Shown: positions 49,863-61,510 of the stretch, piece by piece
Position numbering within the stretch: the first letter of the stretch is position 1
Layout: each line of letters starts with the position of its first letter
Source: Dasyornis broadbenti
Lineage: Eukaryota; Chordata; Aves; Passeriformes; Dasyornithidae
Direction: 5' to 3'
Assembly (NCBI GenBank): GCA_013397935.1
Contig: VZRN01004247.1
Location: forward strand, 62,001-126,000
DNA: 64,000 nucleotides
Program-made: the position numbers and the translations under genes
Notes under the pieces: generated by a model
Seen by the model: the letters and a program-made list of their open reading frames with translations, nothing else
Databases searched by the model: none
Told to the model about the DNA's origin: nothing

Positions 49863-50340
49863 AGAATCATAGAATTATTTAGGTTGGAGAAGACCTTTAA
49901 GATGGAGTGCAGGTGTTAATCCAGCACTGCTAAGTCCACCACTAAACCATGTCCCCAAGTGCCACATCTGCATATCTTTTGAACGCTTCCAGGGATGGTG
50001 ATTCCACCACTTTCCTGGGCAGCCTGTTCCAGAGCCTGACCAACCTATCAGTGGAGAAACTTTTCCTGATGTCCAGTCTGAACTTTCCCTGGCACAACTT
50101 GAGGCCGTTTTTTCTTGTCCTGTCACTTGTTATGTGGCAGAAGAGGCCAAACCCCTCCTAAGACCTTCTTTCAGGTAGTTGTAGATGGAGATAGGGTCTC
50201 TCCTCAGCCTCCTCCGGGCTACAACTCCAGCTCCCTCAGCATCTCTTTGTAAGGCTTGTACTCCAGATCCTTTCCCTGCTCCTTTGCCCTTCTCTGGACA
50301 TGCTCCAGCACCTCAATGTCTTTCTTGTAGTGAGAGGCTT
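49863..50340 (-). mobile_element. CR1 LINE 3' portion
   Basis: The plus strand is the reverse complement of a CR1 end. AGAATCATAGAATTATTTAGG, then TTGGAGAAGACCTTTAAGAT, gives the terminal CR1 tail. It is followed by the 3' untranslated part and by antisense ORF2 sequence (CTTCCAGGGATGGTGATTCC, CTGGGCAGCCTGTTCCAGAG, TCTCCTCAGCCTCC, CTCTGGACATGCTCC, GTCTTTCTTGT). About 480 bases of the 3' end remain, so it is 5'-truncated. It is better preserved than the copy at 30.7 kb and therefore younger, but indels and stops prevent coding. The left limit is sharp; the right limit is approximate. Confidence 0.92.
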
Positions 50341-53300
50341 CAAGACGTACTTCCAAAAGAACATACTATCTACTATTGACTGTGCCGTTCCCTCAGAAGG
50401 CATATGTTGTGTTCTCTCATACCTTCTCATTACTGTAAATAAAGTGACATTCATACTCTGCTTGCAAAGAAGCAGTAGCTTTTATTGACCAAGCTGTTGT
50501 GGCAATAGGAATTCTTGGAAAAGCTTGCGGCAATTCTGGTATTTACAGTGTCATTTGCAGCTTCCTGATGCAGAGAGGTTGAGGCTTTTTCAGGGGACAC
50601 TGGAAGAAGTTCTGTTGAATACTCTCTCCTCCACTGGGATGATAGCTAGTGCAGTACCAGGTGAGCAATGACAATCCTTGACAATCATATACAGAAAAAG
50701 TACTACTCAAATATGTATCTGGTCTTTTCCTGTGGATGATAATCTGCTAATTATAACTACAGTTTCAGGCTGCTTAGAACTGAAAAGGTGAAATGATATG
50801 CTGGATGAGCAGTCCGCACATGGTCTAAATGTACAGAAACTGACAGGTGTGCTGCATTTGGTGGGCATGATAAGTCAAGAGACCCATGCTTGGTCTTGTG
50901 GCTTTCTGCATATCAGAAGAGTGTGCACTGGAATTGTAGGAACTGTGTGGAATTAAAGAACCTTTCAGGCAGTGTCTGTGTTAACTGTTGTAAACTACAT
51001 GCCACGGTGAGTAAAGGACTTAAGTCTTTTATAAAGGGCTCCATGTTGATATACTGCACTGGGGGCACAGCCACATTTGCTTTAGGACTTGTGATTCAGG
51101 CTTTTAGTGAGAATGAACAGTGAAGAAAACTGGACAAACTCTTGACCTCATGTTGTTTGTTTTCCTTGTTGTGCTGGCTGGTGTCCTGGGAGAAAAGAAC
51201 TAAGGCTGTCTGCTTAGGTTGTTCATTTGAGGACTGAGGACTAGAAACCTCATTTTTCTCCCTTGTAGGGACAGGTCTGGACAGACCCTTTGCCAGTGAA
51301 AAATTCTAGCCCCAGGCATTGGTTTTTAGGGGCACTACTGGAATATGTAGTATCTTTCATAATTCTCTGATAAAGGCCTGGTTAAAGCTAAAAGGAGCTG
51401 ATGATCTCGTACCATTTTCCCTCCTATCACTTCCAGACACTGAGTGCTCTTGTGATTCCAAAAGAACTTAATACGTCATAAGGTAGGTGGTGGTGGAGCA
51501 GGTCTGGCCTCCAGCAACCACAGTGTTTCATGAATTCACTGGAAGAAGGTTTTATTTTCTCTTACACAAACATAAGAGCTTGATATGAGATATCCAGAGT
51601 TTTGAATATTTGTGTTATGTTTGTATCCAGTGGTTCTTATGCACTTGTTTCTCATGCAGAGAAGTGCTCTCCAGATATATCCAGAAATGCATTCAATTAT
51701 GTTTTCTTACTGCCTGTAAATTAAATAGCGCAGGACTGTCCCCGATCATTTTCTTTCAGGCATTACTTTTTTCATTAGTGTTTAATCAAATTACCCATGA
51801 TCTGAAAGGAAGTCTGAAATTTTTCCAAGAACCTTTGTTTCTTTGCAGACACCCATTCTGGTTTCTCTTATTTTGATATTCTTGCACTGATTTCTCACTG
51901 GAGTGGTGTTTTTCTGTGACATTCCCATCTCCAGCATGAAGCTTAAGATAGACTGAAACATCTTTGAAAGGAATGAATGAGAGAAGCCCCTTGCCTTAAT
52001 AAGGATCACATCATTGCTGGTGTGGTCTATGACCCATCAGTCATTTGGATTTTCTACTACTCCTTCCCTTCCATGAAGCCATCTGAGTATAAGAACTGGA
52101 GGATATTTTCAAAGCAGTTTGTGGATGTTAAAAGTATCAGAATAGCCACGGTAGTGTTGGCTGTGCCAGCCTACTTGAGTAATTCATAAAGTTGTCAAAT
52201 GCTTAAGCTCACCCTTGCAGTAATGAGAGACAGCAATCTGAAGCCCTCTTCCTTGGCAGGGTAGAAACTCCTATCTTCACCATTTCCATTTTGGCACTCA
52301 TTCTGAAGGGGTTCTGTAAAGGAAAGGAAGACCTCATTATATTCAAGGACTTCATGTCAGAAGTAAAAGAAAAGCCTTTGTAGGAAATATTCCCTCTTAG
52401 CTGCTTTCCAGTTGCGAAGTGTGGTATTGTAGCCCAAAGATCTCATCTCTGAACCATACTTCACTCTCTAAACCACACCTTACTTTCTTGATAGCCTAAA
52501 ATAAAATTAAGTGTAGCGATAAGCAAGGGTCCTTTTAGTCATAGTCTTTACAACACAAAACTGTCTGTCTTCTGTTTTATATGTTCTGAGAACAGCGGGA
52601 GCATCCGAGTTATCATCCCCTTCTACATTTCTTTACTAGTAGGAAAAACAAATGATAAAACTGAAATGCAGGTGATTGCTTTTCTGTTTGCAAAGTCGCT
52701 TTCCTACCAAAATCAGAGTGGTACAATTCATGCATCTTGGTTATGTTGTTTTAGGCCATGAGCAAAAATCGTGTCATATTTTTTCAACGCAAGGGTGATT
52801 TTTTTGGATCAAAAACTAAAGTTCAGGTCTTGGCACAAATAATAGAAGTGTCTTTAAAAATAAAGAAAAAGTTTGCCAAAAAGCCATAAAGTAGTCTAAG
52901 TCATCCCTGACTTTTAGTCCTTTCAGGAAGTTCTGAGTTCCAGGGCTGTCCCACCCGCTTGAGTTCTGTTACACAAAGTTCATTGTTCACAACAGTAATC
53001 CCAATTGCAGTTCGAAAAAAAATTCTGCACCTCTTTCATTGTACTGACTGTGAGTGAAGATACTCATACTGTAGAGTCATCTTTCAGATGGTAAATGCTT
53101 TGAATGGTGTGAATGAGCTTAGTCCTAATCCTTTCCATAAGAGAACTGTACGGATCTTAAGAGACTGCACAGACTCACCTTCCTCAGAAGACTTGGCTCT
53201 CATGCTACTCCGAGGCAGTGAGCGAAGGAACCATCACTCTTTTTAATATTCAGCATACCATGCTCAGGGCTCCATGCTTATTAAATTGTCTCATTATTAA

Positions 53301-56300
53301 GAAGATTGTTTATTTTGGTGCTGAGATTCAAGTTAGCATCCTAGCCCTGTCTAGATTGGTTTCCTGACGACTACTCCCAAGTCTTACCTTTTTTTCTCAA
53401 GGTCCCTGCTAGTTCACAGTTTTTCTTTCCAACACAGGTTTCACTAGCCTCATATATACTACATCCTAGAAAGTGGTTTTCCAGCCATGCCACTGTGGCC
53501 TGTCAGGCCTCTCATTGACAAAGGACATCTAAACCAGTTTACTACTTTTTGTCCTGTTGCTGTTGAAGAAGGTGTTCTTGGTCTCTGATGTCCTTCCTTG
53601 AGATATTCTTCCCTCTGAGAACTTTCCTTTACCTTCTTAATTTTTGACCTCCTCAGGCTGGAACCGGTGCCTGCCTGCCCCAGCACTGTCATTGTCTTCA
53701 GCTTTATCTGCACTGCTGAGTCTGAGGTTACTTTGTGATTTGGTGCTCCTGTGATGACTGCCTCTTGCCTCTGCTTTCAGTAGCTGTGCACAGACGCGCT
53801 TCTCTGCATTCAGTGCACTTGTGTCCAAGGCCAAGGCAGTGTGGCCTTGGGCAGCTTGTGTACCCTGGCACTTCTCTTTTTTACACTCTGCTCAGCTCAT
53901 CTTTTTCGTCTCTGGGCTGTAGCACACTGTGACCGTGTGGGGCTGTCTAAACGTTTTGGGTGCACTGATTTCTGCACTCCACTTCTGAAAGCGTATATTG
54001 TAAGGATACAAAACTACCAACTAGTAGCTCATCCTCGTATCTCTTTTTGCCTTATGGTCATTGCTTTCTGGTGTTTTTAGTTATCTGTCGCCTTTCAAGT
54101 ATCTTTCTCTAATTCTTCCTTGCAGTTAAACCTGCATTTAGGACTAATGTGACATAGTGTGTAATTTATGTATGGTGCTTTTTTTGTCAGTTGTGCTGGA
54201 CTGTGCAAAATATTCCTCCAATTTATTAATTTATGTAAATCCATCTACTTCTGAAGAGCAGCTGAAGTAGCAGGCCATGGTGCTAAGATAATTTCTGTCA
54301 CTGAAAGTAAAAAATATCCATTCTTACTTTGCCAGGTGTTGGGTTGTTCTTGTTTGACAATTATATTATTTGCATGTCTTACATTGTTTCATTTATGTCT
54401 CTAATTAAATACATGTTTTTATGTACAAATAAAATTGGGAAATTAGTAATTCGTATTAACTTCAAACAGCTTCTTTCCCTCTACTTTCATTCTTTACATA
54501 CCTCTTCTCAACTCACATATTTTGGTTTAGTCATAACCTACCTTCCAGTGTTCCTCCAGAAATCAATAGACATCTGATGTAGGGAGTTTCTACTCTGATT
54601 TTCAGCGTATGCACAAGTGCTTAACATTTGCTTCTTTATGTCTCTTTGTTAATTGTCATGACTGGGTTTCGTCATACTGGTTTGTCTCCTCCTTGACATG
54701 ATTTCTGTACATTTATCTCCATTCAATAAGCAAGAATGTCCTGGGCATTAGGTGGTTAGGGGTCAGTGCAGATTAAGTGGAAACACTTTTCACTGCAGTT
54801 AGCCTAGTCACAGTTGAGTGGACATTATGTGAACTCTTTTTCTTCCACATTTGCTAATTCCTTTGCTGGGGGCTGTGCCAGTGCTGATAAAACTCTGCAT
54901 TTCACTCAGTTGCATGTAGAAATCTTTTTTTAACTTCAAATTACTCCCTAGAGATCCATTTCCTTGTAAACCATTCTTTTTATGCCATGTGACTGCTGGG
55001 CAGGGTCTGGCCCTTCATCTATATCTTTTATCTTCAGGATTATTCTTCAAAGTTTCTAGTTGATGCCAAAGTTCTTCACAGTGTGATATAAACATCCTCT
55101 CCCTTTTCCATGTCTTGACTCTTTTTTGTGGGGGAGGAGAATGCAAGGAGTCCAAGAATAGGATGTGATCCTGAAGAACTTACAGGAGACATCAAGGAAT
55201 GAGCAGGATTAAAAGTTCTTCTGCCCTCTTCTTACAGATGGCAATCTGGGCACTAACAGAAGAAACCCCAGGTAACACGGAGTGTTGGTAATGTGCTAGG
55301 GAATTTAATCTGGGGTCTTGATCATGAAGAATGCAACGGATGTTGACTGAAAATTCAGTTTTTAGTCTTGTACTTTTCTGCAACCTAGTTTAGCCACCAA
55401 AGGGCCGTTTCAGACATGTCTTTTACTGTCCTGTCAGAGGTTCTTTACACATGTTAGGAGGTACACAGTGAATGTGTGACAAATCAATTCACTGCCTGGC
55501 ACTGACAATAGAGTTCCTTTGGGCCAACTTGAGCCATTCAGAAGTGAGTAGTTTAAGCTGGTCTTCTCTGTTAACTAGCTTAGAGTTAATAGACAAGTAC
55601 AAGGTTTCTGAAGTCATAAATCCTGCTCTTATACATTTACTGGACAATTTATGGTAAGATATAGTTTAATCTCTTACCAGTATTGTTGTGCATCCCACCT
55701 TTTAACAACTTATGCTTATGAAAACTAAATTTTGGCATGGAGCAATTGGAATCTCTCCTTCTGGAAAGGAATTTGGCAAATAGTGAGAGGAGGCTTGTGG
55801 CAGTACTTCCATATTTTCCTGGCAGTATTGCAGAGAAATTGTAGAGGATGGAATCTTCCATGCTGCTCCATGTAACTGCTGCCAGGGTCCTGGTTGTAGG
55901 CATATTGCTAGATGAAGTTTGGCAAAAAAATCCTGTATTCATAGTCTCATATAAAAATATAATTTGAGAAATACGGTGCTTTCCGACAAAGGAAAACTAC
56001 AAGACTACAAGCTCTTATACAGCTGCATAAATCTGATGTGTTAACTGGAAAGTTAAGCTAAAAGTTGAAATACTTGTGTTGTAAGGGAAAAGTTGGATGA
56101 AGCAAGTTACTGAGGAAAATGTATTGGGCACTAGAAGGAAATTAGTTGTTTGTAAGGTTATATGAGCTGCATTTCCCTGGTATTAGAATCAATTGCACAC
56201 TTATTAATAACCTGTGTCTGGCCCAGCTTGTAAACAAGAGTACATAAATGTCAGTGATCAGATCAAATTGTTTCAAATATGATGACAAAGTATTCTCTTA

Positions 56301-57842
56301 AGAAAATAAGAAACAGAAAATGCGAAGGTTGTATGTTTCTGAAATCCGCTGTGCATGAACAGAGCTAGAAGGTCCCTGTCAAAGGACATCAGATTATTAT
56401 TTGTTTCTGTTACATGCAAAGCATCTAAATATCACTGTGGAAGGCTTGCTGCCTTAACACTTCCTGGTTTTTTCTCTGGAGACCTAGAGAGACCATGCTC
56501 TTTAGTATGTGTACCAGACAGTGGATCATAATGCAATACCAACAAGTGAATTAAGAAATGCCATTAAAAAGAAAAGTCATGAAGTAAGCAAGAATGTGTG
56601 TTTTCATACAGATTTCGCCCAAAATATCTCTGAAGTAATTTTTTTGCCATGTTTTGGAAAGCTGGTGGAATATGTCCAGAAAATCACCAGCTGCAGGTAT
56701 GATTTTAAATTGGGGGCTATGGGAAGATGGCAGAGTTTAGGGGCTGTAGGAAATGTTCATGTTGACAATGCCATTTTAGTCTCCAAAGATTAAGATGGAT
56801 TTAAAACAAATTTTTATTGTATGAATCATTGTGGTTTTATCTGTATTTCTATTGTTAATTAGTCAAACATAATACAATATTCTCATTATTTTCTTCAAGA
56901 CTGTGATCAGGATCCTGCATTTCATTTGGCTCCCCTTTTACCTTTTTTTAAATGTCAAGCAAATGCTCCCTTTCTTTGCTTACTGAGATACTTTCATCAT
57001 TTTGAGACTTTCTAAAATGAGCGTTATGGCAGAGGCACCACCAGCCAGTTTGTTAAGAACTTCTGGGTTCAAGCTCTGGATTGTTAAACTGTTTATGCCT
57101 GAGGAGGTAGTGCTGTTACATTCTTATATGACATTTGGGGTTTTTTTCCCTTGTAAATACAGAATCTTCTGTTAATGGAACAATTTGCCTTTTCAGCATC
57201 ATTATTGAGAATTTTCTGATTTCTATTTAGTCTTTAAATAGAAAGAGATTTCTGTACATGTCTTCACTCCCTCTTGTGCTCTGTGCTACCTAATATGAAG
57301 CATTCAAATCTCCCAGACCTGAGGTACCAGTGAGGTTATACAGTGTGCCACTGAGTCATCTCTTCTTTTCTCTAACAGAGCCTTTCCTTCCTATGCAGGT
57401 TTATAATCTCACAGCAGCTTCCCTAGTATCTCAAGGGTTCTGGAAAGGTTTGTACACAGGAGTAAATTACAGAGACACATACACCAGTTGCTGGTTCAGT
57501 GGAGATCTGTTAATAATTTGATACTTCTAACCTTGTTGAATGACCTCAGATTCTCTTTCTTGTCTGTATTAGAGCACATGTATTCTCTTCTTTTATTTCT
57601 GTACTGTGGCTATTTTATTGCCCATCTATATCCTTGTGGTTATCTGATATATATCACTGTCATATGAGAATAAAAGCATCAACCATGACTTCTTAAAATC
57701 AGTCAAGGAAGTTTTGTGCATACATCAGCAACAAAAAGGGTAAGGGGTTAAGAAAAAATGTTGGTAGGTTTGACAGCACTTACAGCTGTTGTATATGTGA
57801 TCAAATAGATACTGGAATTGTGTCGGTCACTAAGGTGCATCA
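50341..57842. other. Unannotated DNA
   Basis: No gene supported. The stretch holds many short open frames, an open segment on the minus strand near 53.64-53.83 kb with a faintly coding look, and a possible small exon at 57379-57447 listed among the findings. Confidence 0.35.
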
Positions 57843-57857
57843 AGACACCAGGTGTCT
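57843..57857. repeat. 15-base palindrome AGACACC-A-GGTGTCT
   Basis: Perfect 7-1-7 inverted repeat. The half-site GGTGT is the core of the T-box site, and facing ACACC/GGTGT half-sites are the known palindromic arrangement, although here they are separated by one base. It may be chance. Confidence 0.6.
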
Positions 57858-60800
57858 GATCACTGCAAGCTGTGCAACCCAGAAATTAATGTTAATTCTT
57901 GGCTGATGGGAAGACAACGAATGTTGAATTCTGTGCTGCAACATGCCACCAGAAAAGCTTAAAAGTGACCAGGAATGGTTAGACAGCATCTGCTATACTT
58001 TGTGACAGGAATATTGCAAAAAGAAACAATTTACACGGAAGCAAGTGAATTAGCAGAAAGACCTTAAATGGAAGAGACAACAGTGCAGAGCATATTAACG
58101 TCTAAGCGCATTCATTTTTAGGTTGCCATAATGAAAACTGTATAACAAAGAAATTCTGGTAGCACAACAGGGCTTCAATATGCCTGATGAAAGAATAAAT
58201 TAAGCAAGGTTTTTTATTATTTTTTCACAAAACGTGGAATTGGAGTATTTTTGAAATTAATGGAACATAGGGTATTAACTGCTGACGTCTTCATGAGGAT
58301 AGATTCTTTAAACATTGGTGAAATAGAATTGTGACCAGACTGAGAAAGAAAACTTCAGAGACTAAGTGGTACGTGTTTGTCTGTGGGTAGAAATCACTAA
58401 GCACTCAAAGCCTGTGTTACAGATACTGTAACGGTATAACATTTCAGGAAACAAACATAATGTTGCAAAAGTACTTGCTGAGAATACAGATCATGGTTGT
58501 CTTAGAAGCATGCTTGAAAACAGAGAAGCTATTACATAATGGAAGGGTTAACATGAATTTGAAATTTGGGTTTGATTACACTCTGACGTCTAGTTCCAGG
58601 AGCATCATGTAATGAGGAGTGCCCCATCCTGTCCTTCCCAACCCTTAGGCCTGCCTCTCCCTCCCAAAATAAATCTGTGTCTGAATGATGGGAAACAAAT
58701 TTAAATAGCAGACTTGGAAAGAAGGCTATTTCCGGCATTACCCATTTCTGGAGAAAATGGCAGCATAAGAAACATAAAATAATCTAATATAGGCATTTAA
58801 GAGAGTATTTTATGCAACTGGCCATACTTCCAAGCATAAAAATGTGTTGTACATAACAGTATAAAGTCGCTGAATATTTAATCACAGTATAGAAACGATT
58901 ATGTGAAAGCATAATACAGCATGTAATCAGAAATCTTGTATCTTAGCTTCAGCACACAACTTACTACTGAGAAAAAGACAGAAACGTCTAAATTTCATCA
59001 GTGTCAGTTCTGTTGACATTACAAGTAAATATCAAACCTAAGAAATATGCAGCCAATCCAGGAAGCTACATTAAATTCCTAGCAGTGTTATCCCATGGTG
59101 GATGTTAGTCTGCTTGAAATAAACAGGAAAGATATCCTTTTATTAGCTGTTATTCCAGTTTATTTGCAACTGAATTCGAATAATTCCTATCCAAATGCAT
59201 CTGGGTAAAGTTTAATTTACATAAATTAAATGTTATACTGAAAAAGTTGAGAGCAAAATTTATTCTCTCTTAATTCAGATGAAACTTTCTCTACTTGCCT
59301 CATTTTCTCAGGTGCAGTGATAGGATGGTGGTTAGGAGGTGTGTGAACATGCATATGAGATTTTGGGAAGGTTAATTTATTTATTTTCAGAGCTGCTGGT
59401 AGACTGGGATCCTTTTAAATCAAGCTAATACTGTCTGTACCATCCAACTGTTACTCCAAAGAAAGAAGAAAAGGAGCATCCTCAACACTGTCTTCTGTTC
59501 ACCCCAGCTGAATAATGCTTTTGTCGCATTCATAGCATTGTGGGCTCTTTTGAAAGTGTCATTGGGGTTCTCTGTGGAGAGACAGGCCAAACTTTGAAAG
59601 ACAAGTGCCAAAGTACTGTGGTTTTGTTGGTTTTAGATGTGTTTTAAAACTCCAGCTAAGGTAGCCAAAACCAGGCATTTTACATGAGAATTAGACTACA
59701 CGAGCTATTTCTAGGATGCAAAAGTCACTTAGTTGTCCCTGGATTTGATATAACAAGGTTCCTAAATCCCTGAGCAAGTGAAAGTCCATCCAAGTCCCAA
59801 TATTTTTCGTTTATTTGTATTCTTCAAAGAAAAAGTATGCTTATTAAGAAGAAGGGCTCTTTCTCACAGTTCACCACTTGTATCAGCAGAAAAATATCTC
59901 CAGTTCACTTTTGATGACTGGGAAGTAAAGACACTTGTCCTTGGCTATATCAGTGTAACAGCTCAGTCCTGCAACACTGAGATTCATCCCACCTAACCTG
60001 TCCAGAGAGGATTCAATTCTGTCACTAACGCATGGCTGGCAGACATGCAATGAACTGCTTTGCAGAGGTACTGTTCTCCACCCAGTGTGTATACAGGGAG
60101 CCTCTAGACAGACCATGTGTCCATTTAGAGAAGACTAATCTCATTTTACTTCTAGTTTTTCTTTTCATCACGAGCTACCGAACTGTTTGGAACCAGTAAC
60201 TGCAGCCATCTGCATCAAAGCTTTCAAGATGGCAAATTAAAAAACCCCAAACTTCAGTTTCATTCTCTCACTGTCTTTAACCTTGAAGGATAGAAACTTC
60301 CTTGTTCATTACCCTACAGAAATATTTGGACTATGAGCTTGAAGTGGTGGGAAACAATGCTGTTAATAGTTCTCTGCATGTAAATGAGATCTGGATAGCA
60401 CTTTGGAAACCAGTAAGGATGTGAAGAATTGTTATTCAGAGCTAGAACAGTGGACTAAGAGCCTGTTTCAATAATGCCTTTCATTAAACATTCAGGCTTT
60501 TGTGTACAACATCAGAAGTAAGACTAGCGGAGTAAGTGTTTGTGTAACAGCAATGTGATACAAGAAAGAAGCTTGCTGCACTCTCTTAAAACTTGTTTAA
60601 GGGTTTAAATTCATCTTGGAATGTCATGTTCCACAGCAGGTCCACCAAGACCACTATGCTAGATCAGAACCAAGGTGCAGCTTCAGATCAAAGGAAAACA
60701 GCCATCACTTTCAATCTCCTGGTAGAGGATTGATGAAAAGCAATTCTGTGTGTATTGTCTTTGTGATTTGATTTGATTAGCTCATACATTCATTCGGTGA

Positions 60801-61149
60801 TTTCAGAATTTGATTATTTAAGACACCACCATTAACCTATTTGATTTATTGATCCAAATTCTTTGTGACTTAGACCTGGCTATAGTTAGATTTTAATTTA
60901 GAGAATTTAAACTAGTTTTGGCATAGTGATATCTTGGTTTGTTCTTAATATTTGCTTACTAATTTTTAGAGAGAAAATCTCTGCAGAGTGCATAGATCTA
61001 TGTTTTGTGTATTATTTGTTCTTTAAAGCCCAGAAGCCTTCAGGGAAAAAGTGTAATTTCATTCTGGTGTTTGAAAGATATGGCTCTCTTTAAATTAAAT
61101 CCTTTGTTCCCACATATTGCACAATATTTCAAGCAGCAGGGAAGTAATA
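57858..61149. other. Unannotated AT-rich DNA
   Basis: Nothing recognised on either strand. Open frames are under 80 codons. Confidence 0.4.
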
Positions 61150-61510
61150 CCCTGTAAGTTGCAGTTTGCTCATTATAAAATCCAAAATTAACTAATAGCA
61201 GGTAATTATCCACAAGCTGTCAGTCACTCATTTCAGTAAATCTCTTAAATACATCAGTTTGTATGCATAAACCCCAGTCCTTACTGTACTGTGAACTGAG
61301 TTAGCAGAAATATAATTAGCTAAAGAAAATAGCATCTAAAATCCCAGCATTTAGCTCCACTGAAATATCATAATGATGCTCAAAATGAATCATCAAATTC
61401 ACTTATTTGGAGACCTGGTTGGAGGTCAAAAGCTTTTATATTTAACAGGCTTCTCCAGTGAAAGTCGATTAATCCTGAAATGATTGTGAATGAATATGGT
61501 GTGCTAAGGA
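61150..61510. promoter_or_regulatory. Candidate conserved non-coding block
   Basis: Repeat-free AT-rich sequence packed with homeodomain-like cores: GGTAATTATCC near 61200, ATATAATTAGCT near 61310 and GTCGATTAATCC near 61464. It also has CTGTCAGTCA near 61218, similar to a MEIS/TALE site. It has the texture of a developmental enhancer. This is inference from motif density only. Confidence 0.25.

Noticed and set aside
49875..50454. Several open frames of 60-85 codons on both strands
   Set aside because: Most or all of each lies in the CR1 copy (49863-50340), so they are repeat sequence or run just past its edge, not genes.
53637..53834. Minus-strand frame with a faint ankyrin-like beginning (GHTALAL ... 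LLKAEAR)
   Set aside because: Similarity is only a few residues, the frame ends quickly and no second repeat follows. I would need a profile search to keep it.
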